This document shows positions 35,067-43,800 of a stretch of DNA of 64,000 nt, piece after piece (position 1 is the stretch's first letter; each line of letters opens with the position of its first letter). The position numbers were made by a program, and so were the translations under genes. Source of the DNA: Cycas panzhihuaensis (lineage: Eukaryota; Cycadophyta). The notes beneath the pieces are model-generated. The model saw only the letters and a program-made list of their open reading frames with translations, was not told the DNA's origin and searched no databases. The stretch is taken from positions 237,467,741 to 237,531,740 of the forward strand of contig CM041465.1 of NCBI GenBank assembly GCA_023213395.1, in the 5' to 3' direction.

Positions 35067-35482
35067 GCAGCAGAGCCTCATTGCTCAGAAGCATGGTGCA
35101 ATGGCGAATGCTAGTAACACAACTATCAGTAGCACATATGTATGTATATATATAAAAATCATGATCATAACAGGAGTCAAGGGTGCCGATGAGTGTCATG
35201 GCAGAACATGTGGATACGAGGATAGGGGTGGAGACAACATAGGGGTTGCCTATATGCCACCCAAGAATCGACGGGAAGCTAAGAAGGATGAGGGGGTTGC
35301 CCCCATCACAAAAAGATGTAAAGAGATGTACATGATAAAGTCAAGTAGAAGAGATAAGTGAGCAAAACTAATAGTCACCATAGTTTAGCCTCATTAGTGG
35401 CTAGCTTTCGGAGGTGTGAACGGATAGCAAGGTGATGCGCGTGATGACCTGAGACTTGGGTGACAGAGCGACCGGGCAAGTC
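35067..35482. other. Tat-2 3' untranslated spacer
   Basis: This lies between the stop of the second RNase H and the polypurine tract. A plus-strand open frame at 35101-35361 has no conserved counterpart in Tat-3. I see nothing else. Confidence 0.6.
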
Positions 35483-35986
35483 TCAAGGACGGTCAGCAAG
35501 AAGAGGAAGGTGACGCTTAAGGATGAGGCGAATGAGACTATCTACCTCTGCGTTGAGAGCCCGAGGAATATGTCAGATGTCGACAGACTAGAAACAAGTC
35601 AAAAGAGATCTGGCGGACGAAGCGAGGGCTCTCAAGTAAGGGCATTACACCTGGTAAACCTGGGTGAGATGGGACACCACCACCTGGGAGTCGCAAAGGA
35701 GAATAATCGATTTGTGATGGAAACATAGTGCATCGGTGAGGGCCTCAATAACGGCTGTGTACTCAGCTTTATTATTGGTAGCCTCAGGGAGGAAGATTCT
35801 AGAGTGCAGAAAATCATGTCTAGAAGAGCTGCGAAGAATCCAAGTAGTAGCAGAAGGTCCAGGATTACTACGACTTCCACCATCGGTAAAGATGAAGAGA
35901 GAGATATATATGATGACAAAAAAGTCTCTATGGAGAAAATATGTAGTAATATAAGAGTTAGAGCAAAAAGAAGGCTCGAATGGCAA
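35483..35986 (-). pseudogene. Tat-2 second RNase H (archaeal type), separate from pol
   Basis: This domain would degrade the RNA of RNA-DNA hybrids. In one frame it shows FTDGGSRSNPGP (Asp codon at 35882-35884), ATNNKAEYTAVIEAL (Glu at 35762-35764), LLCDSQVVVSHL (Asp at 35690-35692) and HIPRALNAEVDSLIRLI (Asp at 35540-35542). These four acids have RNase HI spacing. Three stop codons, but no frameshift, lie between the third and fourth acids. The TDGGSxxNPG and NNxAEYxA pattern is the archaeal-like RNase H known from Tat elements, additional to the gypsy RNase H at about 40900-41388. It lies beyond integrase, between the antisense gene and the 3' LTR. How it was expressed is unknown. The N-terminal limit is the open frame limit, not a proven start. 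Confidence 0.88.
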
Positions 35987-37109
35987 GCAATAAATGGCTA
36001 CAAAGCGTAGGAGGACCTAGCAATGAGGCTACCCAAGGATGAGAGCAGGCTTCTCGACCACTGGCTAAGAGTGGGTGGAAAAAAGGCATCTCAAGGTGCC
36101 AAAGGTTGCTTTAGAAAGCAAAGAACGACTCCGAGTGGAGGGAGAATTCCCTTTGGGGGCCCTGGGAGTAGGAATGAGCTGCAAAAATGGGTCCAGGATG
36201 GCAAAACGAGCCAAACGAGTATAAACTTAGACATGCATGGGAGTGGCATGCAAAATAAGACAAAAGGGCCCTATGAAAAATGCATTGGCAAGGTGCCATA
36301 AATGCATCCACAAGAAAGAGTGAAATAAAGGCTACAGGAGCACAATGGAGGACAGGACCAGAAGGCAAAGGTGATCGGGGGTAAGAGATGATCTAAAGGG
36401 CTGTCACGAGATCGAAAATAGAGGTAGTACCCATTGGGTCCCCACCTATATAAGGAAATTCGACAGAAAATGGATTCATTTTCACGGGCTCTTGAGAGGA
36501 TCCAAAGCCATTCCCTTATACAGTGGAGCACTACCTAACTTCGGAGGCATGCAGAGGGAGATCAGACCATTGGATCAGGGCGAGAGGACAACCATCAGGA
36601 TCACAAAGATGAGATAACAAGTGTAAGGCCAGATCCGGTGAGTGGATCCTAGAAAACCCACCCCATCTCGTGATTTCAAGTTTACTACTTTTTGTAGTTT
36701 TTTGTATAAGTTTTAGGCCCTATAAGGGCGAAGAAAGGCCTCCCAGAGTCTGAATTGGACCTAGAGAGATGTGGGACTGAGGCATTAGGCAGCCTTAGTC
36801 TCGATGAGCTCTGTTGGGCCCACCCCAGAAGATTCTTTTTTGGTTTTGGGCAGGAAAACCCCCCCTTTTGAGGGGGTTCCATTTACACTGCGGCAAAGAT
36901 TACGGTGCCACGATCTTTACCGTGGGGCCCCGATCACCATGGGACCTAGGCCAAACTCTACGATACCGTGAAATTTGGCACAGTGTGAAGGTAAAACTAC
37001 AGAAAAATAAAGACGGGGGCCCGAGGGGCCCCAAATCTTGATTAAGTGAAGCTGAAGGATAGTCCAGAGAATGAGAGATGAGTGTAGGCTTGACTTTGAC
37101 TAGTTTCGT
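35987..37109. other. Tat-2 divergent spacer between RNase H and antisense gene
   Basis: About 1.1 kb lies between a minus-strand gene and a plus-strand gene that point away from each other. No open frame in it is conserved in Tat-3. It holds the palindromic module at 36887-36995. It is the natural place for promoters of either gene, which is inference. Confidence 0.6.
36887..36995. promoter_or_regulatory. Internal palindromic module, copy of LTR U3 module
   Basis: Several units of the type GGCAAAGATTACGG and CCACG-n8-CGTGG (36908-36925) are clustered, ending in TACCGTGAAATTTGGCAC. The best unit matches the solo Tat LTR unit at 13768-13785 in 16 of 18 positions, with the same arms and spacer length. 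In LTRs the module sits upstream of the TATA box. Here it sits upstream of the antisense gene and upstream of the RNase H on the other strand. A role as a shared binding site is inference. Confidence 0.6.
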
Positions 37110-39047
37110 GATGTTTGTAGGCTGTGATCGCGGTGGAGAACCATGAGAACATAGGTATGGCTATGTTGAGATTTATAGAGATGATGAACAGGGAGGACAA
37201 GGGAGTCCTACAGAGATGTGGCCTACTAAAGGTCATGAGGATGCCTCAGTATATGTTAGACTAGAGACTATTGATTGATATCATGTCGCATTGGGACTAG
37301 AGGAGGCACATCTTCCACCTACCCTAGGTGGGAGACGTAACAGTGACACTGGGAGACATCAGGAGGATACTAGGGGTACCGATGACTAGGAGGTCAATTG
37401 CACTAGGAGCACTGCCTAGCAATGAGGTAGCACATAGAGAGGCAGCAACATTCTTTATAGGCTCAGACAGATGGAGGAGGCAAGGGGTTTCTCTCCAGAC
37501 TATGGTCATGTCAGGGATTCCTCGAGTAAGGAAATTGATCACATTATGCATTCTGTTCTAGATTTCCAAGAAATAAAACTATAGAGACATCCCAAGAGGA
37601 TGGATGGATGCAGTGTACCAGTGCGAGGTAGGCGAGAGGATGGACTAGGCCACCCTGATAGCAATGAACCTCCTCGCATAGCTAAACGCTATCAAGGTAG
37701 TAGGCAGGGGAGGATTGTCATATAGCACACTATTACAGTGTTGGTTTTTCGACCACTTTGGAGTAATGGCACTGACGAGGGGATCGCACCCTATCGCAGA
37801 GCGAGTACTGATGGTTCACAGATGGTAAACTAGGCTGAGAGGGACATAGGACTAGGCTCATGTCCAATGGTCAGAGGAGGCCACATCATTAGACCTCCTC
37901 ACCATGGCGGACAATATAGTAAATCCATACAGGGCGGTGAGGTGGGATAGCAATGATGAGGCTAAAGGAGCAGGGGTACCCCTAGGAGATGATGAGGGAG
38001 GAGATGGAGATGATGGGACTGACCCATCACAACCTGTAGGAGAGGTAGGTCCATTGGGGACAGTAGGTAGAGGAGTAAGGCCATCTGGGATTGTCAATGG
38101 AGAGGCAGGCTCATCAGGAGCTAAAGAGGTGAGAGGCCTGGTAACCTGAGCTCAGAGGCTGTGGATCATCAGGAGATCCAAAGAGGCGGTAGCAGCGCCA
38201 GCCGCAGAGAGGAGAGGGGCTCCAAGAGCTGAGGCCATAGTGGAGGAGATACTAGAGGAGGAGGTCTTGGCGGTGGCAGAGTCTTGCTAGAGGGGAGGCG
38301 GGGCCTTTGAGTCAAGGAGCCAATAGCTACACCAGGTGAGACATGACCATTTCCTGTCATCGTTTGATTGCTAGATATATACATAGTGATTTTGGTTTGA
38401 CATCCATATTGACATGGACTGATACGTGGCATGTTGGATTATAGGTATGGTGGATATGCAGAGGTTAGTGGAGGCAGTAGTCTAAGAGATTCCCTCAGGC
38501 CTACGTAGAGGCACAACCTCCTATCTAGGTAGGAGATGAGCCCAAAGCGGCAGGTAATCATATGATAGCATTCACCCCATTGATACAGGCGAGAGATATA
38601 TAGGTAGCAGAGTCTCATGAGCACGAGGAACATGCGAGGTGGCAGCAAGCTGAGATGGACGTCATCTGGGCTGAGAAGGATGCCCTACAGGTGTGAGTGT
38701 AGGCACTTGAGGCTTAGGGTGGAGCCAGAGGGGATATAGGGAGCCATATCTAGGTGATAGTGCTGGAGGAGAGACTCTAGGGGATGGAGTAGAGGCTCCA
38801 CCTCATAGAGATAGAGCAGGATCATATCTAGGTGTGATATAATTGACTGGTGGAGGACATAGCATTGAGGTCAACACAGAGCAGGACACAAACTCACATA
38901 GCAATGACAACCCCAAGGAGGCCACAGGATGAGGGGAGCGAGGCAGGGAGCTCATGGAGACTCAGGAGAAGTCTCAAAGGGATGTGGTCACCAGGAGAGG
39001 GATCACATCGACCAGGAGATGATGCCCCAGGAGTAGGGCAGCAGTAG
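37110..39047 (+). pseudogene. Tat-2 antisense gene: plant mobile domain plus coiled coil
   Basis: The gene lies on the strand opposite to gag-pol. Exon 1 (about 37110-38335, one frame with stops) reads LQRCGLLKVMRMPQYMLD, then IFHLP followed by a stop and VGDVTVTLGDIRRILGVP, then GGLSYSTLLQCWFFDHFGV. This is the plant mobile domain (aminotransferase-like) pattern. An acidic Gly-rich stretch follows (37990-38150). After an apparent intron, exon 2 (38445-39047) is Glu/Gln/Leu-rich with AEMDVIWAEKDALQV and VLEERL, likely a coiled coil, ending near GDDAPGVGQQ. PMD proteins MAIN and MAIL1 of Arabidopsis act in transposon silencing. What a retrotransposon copy does is unknown. The start is not determined. 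It is dead here through many stops. Confidence 0.82.
38336..38444 (+). other. Apparent intron of the antisense gene (109 bp)
   Basis: Exon 1 ends CAG and the intron begins GTGAGACATG. The intron ends GGATTATAG and exon 2 begins GTATGGTGG. Splicing joins frame 2 to frame 0 with phase 0, exactly the frame in which the downstream coiled coil reads. The intron is T-rich relative to its flanks. Tat-3 has a matching donor at 50226 (GTGAGATCTCCCCATTTCC). Confidence 0.7.
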
Positions 39048-39685
39048 AGTAGTATGCATGTATTTGTTTTAGACAAGGAAAAGCATAGGCCTCCAGGGGG
39101 TCACCATATATAGCCACATGATTATACCCCCCCTGCAAGGACATCGGCTTCCCACAGGTGATGTACCATACTGTATATATGATGTAACACATGATTTTGA
39201 TGCATATATAGATGGGGCGATTGATCCCTATTTTCATATGTAATGATGTGTATATTTTGTTTGATGAATGATATGTATGGTTATATTTTGTTATGATATT
39301 TGTTTAGGATGCACGTATTTCCTTTCATGTGGGGCCATATACCTAACAAGTGCACACACGACCACCATGACTAGAGGTGATAGACATATGTAGGGTTAGG
39401 AAACAAGGCGACACGCATGTCCACGTGGGAGCATAGCGAGATATGCAAAGGAAATACAAAGCCAGAGAGGAGTAACTATACTCCAGAACATCGTCCTAAC
39501 TGGGGGATGCCCAAATAGGAGGACAAGATCCCAAGGAAAATGGGAATAAGGGTTTCGCGGGAGGAACTAGAAGGAGACAAAAAGCCATCCTAAAGTCGTC
39601 ATTCCACCTATAGTTGGGGGAATAGGAACGAACTTAAGATGGTTGTTTAGGCTCATTTTGGAGCATGGGTGAGGTGATAATTGGG
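39048..39685. other. Tat-2 spacer between antisense gene and integrase end
   Basis: The two convergent genes end here, tail to tail. I see no open frame. It matches Tat-1 1-740 and, more weakly, Tat-3 50965-51856. Confidence 0.6.
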
Positions 39686-40800
39686 TCACGAGTAAAATTT
39701 CTTAAGGAATTTTTCACTAACGGCTTTCTCAAATTCAAGACCCTCCAAGGTGGCAATCCTATAAGCTCCATTACCGAGGCTTTCAATAATGATAAAGGGG
39801 CCAACCCATCTAGGCTTGAATTTGGCTAAGGGGTCATGAAGATACTCCAATTTGAGGACGTGGTCCCTGAGAAACAAAGGACGAGAATGAAGACTAGGTT
39901 AGCCTAGTAGGTGGCTAAGCGTCTCTCATCCAAAGCTTTGAGGTCAAGGAGGTGAGCCTGGTGGATCGACTCCTCATCGACGAGACCCCGAAGAGAAATA
40001 TGCAAGGAAGGAATCTCCACTTCTAATGGGAGTATCGCCTCTGTACTGTAAACCAGGGAGAACAGAGTCATTCCCATGGCAGAACGGATAGAGGTGCGGT
40101 AAGCCCACAAAGCGTAAGGGAGCTAAAGGTGCTAGTCTCTTTGAGACTAAGTAATTATTTTCTTTAGAATATTAACGAGAGTCTTATTGAATGACTCCAC
40201 TTGTCTATTTGCCTGAGGGTAGTAAGGAGAGGAAGTTTTGTGAGAAATTTTGAACTTCTCGCAAAGCTCATCCATCTCCTTATTGCAAAAGGGGGTTCTG
40301 TTGTTGGTGATTAGGACATCAAGAATCCCAAAACGGTAAATGATATACTGGTAAATGAAGGTAGCTATCATCTTACCAGGGATAGTAACTAGAGGGATGG
40401 CCTCTGCCCATTTGGTGAAGTATTCTATAGCAGTCAAGATAAACTTGTGCTACGATGAGGAGGGTGGGGAGATAGCCCCGATGAGGTCTAGACCCCACTG
40501 AGCAAAAGGCCACGAAGATATGATAGGGTGAAGGGCCTCAGAAGGCACATGGGAGATGTTGGCGTGTTTCTGACATCACCGACATCTCAGGGCAAAAGCA
40601 TGGGCATCCTTAAAGAGGGACAACCAATAGTAGCCCATATAGAGGATCCTCTAGGCCATGGACTGGCCCCCATAAATACCATGGTGGCACTCACAGAGTA
40701 TTTGGTCTACTTCATCAACAGTGACACAGTGGAGGAGGATCCCATCGAAGGACCTCTTGTACAATACTTCATCCATGAGGAAGTATTACCTAACAGAAGT
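39686..40800 (-). pseudogene. Tat-2 integrase, broken
   Basis: The core reads WPFAQWGLDLIG, with the first catalytic Asp at 40486-40488. The second site reads LITNNRTPF, with Asn (40303-40305) replacing the catalytic Asp that Tat-1 and Tat-3 keep, a G to A change. Then comes YYPQAN followed by QVESFN with the Glu intact. The middle (39904-40110) reads ALWAYRTSIRSAMGMT-like sequence and the end (39686-39877) holds the GPF module KWxGPFIIIESLGNGAYRI in RWVGPF form. A frameshift lies between the zinc-binding part (about 40600-40800) and the RNase H above it. Confidence 0.88.
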
Positions 40801-41400
40801 TCAGATACGAGATCTAACTTTACTACTAGCATAAGGGTGGTAAGGGTGGTATTGCTGTTGTGTGAGATACCGCACAATGTCACCATACCACTCATTGTCG
40901 ATGAGTGGATGGGGAGAGACGTCCTGAATAGTCAAGATGGACTTATCAGGAAGGGAATCATCAATGGAGGTATCGAGCAAGTTAGGAATAGGGGCATCCG
41001 TGAGTTGCTCAGCCACTACCATTCCTTTCTTTGATTTCTGGTTGATGATATAAAGATCGAACTCTTGAAGCAGGACAGCCCAACGGCCGGCCCTACCCGT
41101 CAAGTCCAAACGAGTAAGTAAATATCGCAAGGGATTAGACTGGACGATTACCTTGGTGGTGTTACCAAGCAAGTAATATCTAAACTTCTTGGTCACGTGG
41201 ACCAAGGAGAGACATTCCTTCTTGGTCAGAGAGTAATTAAGGTTGGAAGCCACAAAGGTGCGGCTAATAAAGTAAATGGCTCTCTCGACTCCTGAGTCGT
41301 CCTCTTGAGCCAGCATAGCACCTAGGGACTTGTTAGTCACTGAGGTATAAAGAATGAAGGGCCTATCGAAACAAAGAGGCACCAACATAGGAGTAGAAGC
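40801..41400 (-). pseudogene. Tat-2 gypsy RNase H within pol
   Basis: A 195-codon open stretch (40801-41388) reads LYTSVTNKSLGAMLAQEDDS, then YFISRTFVASNLNYSLTKKE and VTKKFRYYLLGNTTKVIVQS. Then follow PLRYLLTRLDLTGRAGRWAV and LQEFDLYI. This is the usual gypsy RNase H and connection that follows RT in Tat elements. It ends in the start of the integrase zinc region (WYGDIVRYLTQ). It proves that the downstream archaeal-type RNase H is a second enzyme, not a displaced one. Confidence 0.88.
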
Positions 41401-42281
41401 AAGGGGCCTTATTAGACCAAATAAATAGGGCTCCCTTCTTTAATAGGTTGGTTAAGGGTTTAGCACTTATGGCGAAGTCTACTAAGAAGCACTTGAGGAA
41501 ACCAAGCCTACCTAGGAATGACTTGATCTGTCATTGGGTCCTAGGAGGTGACATATCAAGGATTGCCTTGACTTTATCAAGGTCAATATGAATTCCTTGT
41601 TTTGACATAAGAAATCCAAGGCATTTGCTAGAAGTGGTGGCAAACACAGACTTGAGTGGGTTTAGGCTTACGTGGTACTTACGGCATCGCATGAAGATAG
41701 CGCATAAATCAGAGGGATGATGGGCCCTAACACGTAAGAGACCCATCATGTCATCCATTAAGACCTCCATTGTGTTGTCGATGAGGTCATGGAAGATGAA
41801 ATGCATCACTCTTTGATAAGTAGCGCCTACATTTTTAAGACTGAAGGGCATTGCCTTATAGGCAAAGGTACCCCATGGGGTGGTGACCTTCAGGAGATAT
41901 CTGGATATGATTGTAGCTAGAGAAGCCATCCATCAAGGACATAACTTCAAATCTAGTAGTTCGATCAATGATTTGATCGATGAAGGGGAGTGGAAAATTC
42001 TCCTTAAGATAAGCATTATTAATATCATGAAAATTGATGCATGTCTGGATAGTCCCATTCTTTTTAGCAATGGGAATAATGTTGGATACCCACTTAGGGT
42101 AATCGATAGAAGTAATAAGTCCAACATCCAAAAGCTTCTCAACCTCCACCTTAATAGCGACCGAGAGTTTAAGGTGGAGAGGACGCTGCTCCTGGTGCAT
42201 GGGATGGGCACCAAGAATGGCAGTGAGATTGTGGGTGACAATGGAGGGGTCAATTCCCTTCATGTAAGAATAATCCCACAC
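41401..42281 (-). pseudogene. Tat-2 reverse transcriptase, broken
   Basis: Two overlapping open pieces in different frames (41856-42281 and 41531-41929) together span RT. They read YPKWVSNIIPIAKKNGTIQT, then FPLPFIDQIIDRTTRFEVMS and WGTFAYKAMPFSLKNVGATY. The active site is LMDDM, with both Asp codons at 41750-41755. The thumb reads CLGFLMSKQGIHIDLDKVKA. The frame changes near 41900 between the palm blocks. Just upstream of RT, WDYSYMKGIDPSIVTHNLT is the pre-RT linker. The metal-binding pair is intact, but the frameshift and later stops disable it. Confidence 0.88.
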
Positions 42282-43180
42282 AAAGAAATCCTGGAACTCC
42301 TAGAACAAAAGGGAATATTCCCTTACTTCATCAGGAGAGCATTCCATTCCTATCTTAATAACCTTGCTAGGGGCTAAGACTATGTCCTGGGTCGCCCCCA
42401 TGCACATGGCATTCCCCTGCTCAAAATAGAGAGGGGCAAGGTCAAAAGGAAGAGATGGAACAGGGGATGGGATTGGGTTGGCAAGAGTGGACCCAATTAC
42501 TAAGATCTTATGGTGGCCAAGCCTATGGTGACCAAAAGGAAAGTTGGGCACAGAGCCCGCTAAGTGCTCAAGCAAGGCTTTATCATCTTTAAAGTAATCC
42601 ATCCCATGGATGACCTTACTTCGAATAGATAAAGTGCTAGAGGAAGTAGGAGTAATGGGATCGTGATGGTCATCAAGTTGTCCAACATCCTTAACAGACT
42701 CTAAGAGAGAATCGGAAGGGGCTCCTCGGAAGGAGTGGAAGGGAGTTCCTTGAAGCCATCACCTGTGGGGGGTGATGAAGAGGAAGAACCAATGATAGAT
42801 GAGTCAATACTAGTGATGATATGCGACATAGAGGAGTGACTAATCTCACCAATGAAAGAGGCCCTAGGTAAGGATCTAAAATGAGATAGGTGCATCTTAC
42901 TAATGCAGAGGAAAGAAACAGGGTGAAGACAGTCCTCATCCTCATCGTGAGACTTATCGTCACTAAATGAGGTGAGGTACCCATAGCTCCCAACATCAAT
43001 AGGGGCAAAGCATGTAAGACTAGAGGAAGAAGATGCATGATCTTCTTCAATGTGATATGGATCGGGTATGCCGATGGAGCAAGCCAAGGCGTGAGTAGAA
43101 GGGCCTTGATTCACTTGGTTAATAAGGCGAGTTTGTTTAACAGGTGGACGCTCATGGGAGACAACCCTCATCCGTCCACC
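42282..43180 (-). pseudogene. Tat-2 protease-RT linker
   Basis: The open pieces 42300-42602 and 42701-43171 are rich in Ser, Pro, Asp and His (HIEEDHASSSSSLTCFAPI, SSSSPPTGDGFKELP). The same linker occurs in Tat-1 (3817-4230) and starts in Tat-4 (63828 on). It shows no domain I recognise and is probably disordered. Confidence 0.65.
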
Positions 43181-43800
43181 ATGGAAAAACTTAAGTTACC
43201 CCTAACGAGTCAAATATACGGCTCCCATCTGATCAAGCCATGGTCGACCCAAGAGAAGGTTGTAGTCGATGTCGATGTCAAGGACTACAATATCAGTGAG
43301 GATAGTCTTGCCCTCGAGAGTAAGCGGGATAGAGACAGATCCCAATGGGGTCTTTTTGCTACTGTCATAGCCTTGGTATCGCCATGGAATAGGTTCCAAG
43401 GCAGAAATACCAAGCTCTTACATAACATGCAAGGGCATGGCATTCACAGAAGAACCGTTATCAACAACAGTCCTTCATAGGGTATAGTCAGGTGTGTCAA
43501 TAGTGATGGTGAATGGGAAGTTCCATTGGTATTCCCTTTCACACACAGGGGGAAGGTCTTTAGGGTCAAAGGAAATGGCAGGCTCATGGCTTTGGATGAC
43601 GCCCAAAGCATGAATGGGTGCATCATTTAATCCTAAAGCTTCCAACTCCTCAAAACATCCATCAAGGACATTCCCGCAGCGACAATATGGAGTTCGTCCA
43701 TGATAGAGAAGGACTTACCCTTCCTAGCAGGTTGGGCAAGCACCCTTCAAAAATCGTAACGGCCAAGATGCACGGGAATGGCCTTGGGAAAAAGTGGCAC
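43181..43800 (-). pseudogene. Tat-2 protease, broken
   Basis: The active-site motif VVDNGSSVNA reads near 43450-43480. The flap and C-terminal half read GSVSIPLTLEGKTILTDIVV, then DYNLLLGRPWLDQMGA (43202-43399). The LLLGRPWL block is typical of retropepsins of gypsy elements. A frameshift near 43420 separates the halves. The N-terminal flank with the SIMDVL/LEALGL block lies at about 43620-43690, partly deleted. Confidence 0.8.

Noticed and set aside
35101-35361. Plus-strand frame near the Tat-2 polypurine tract
   Set aside because: It is not conserved in Tat-3 at 23980-24250 and has no domain.
37904-38149. Gly/Asp-rich frame considered as a separate small gene
   Set aside because: It is in the same frame as the plant mobile domain upstream and continues to the intron donor, so it is part of that gene.
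40410-40440. Glu in the AIEYFTKWAE block of Tat integrase as a lost catalytic Asp
   Set aside because: The catalytic Asp is the one in QWGLDLIG upstream; the Glu is shared by all copies and is not an active-site position.
40528-41034. 168-codon plus-strand frame over Tat-2 integrase and RNase H
   Set aside because: It is the complement of the integrase zinc region and RNase H; similar partial frames over Tat-1 reflect homology of the coding strand.
41880-42377. 165-codon plus-strand frame over Tat-2 RT
   Set aside because: The minus strand at this place encodes unmistakable RT motifs; the plus frame is a shadow also seen in part over Tat-1 RT.
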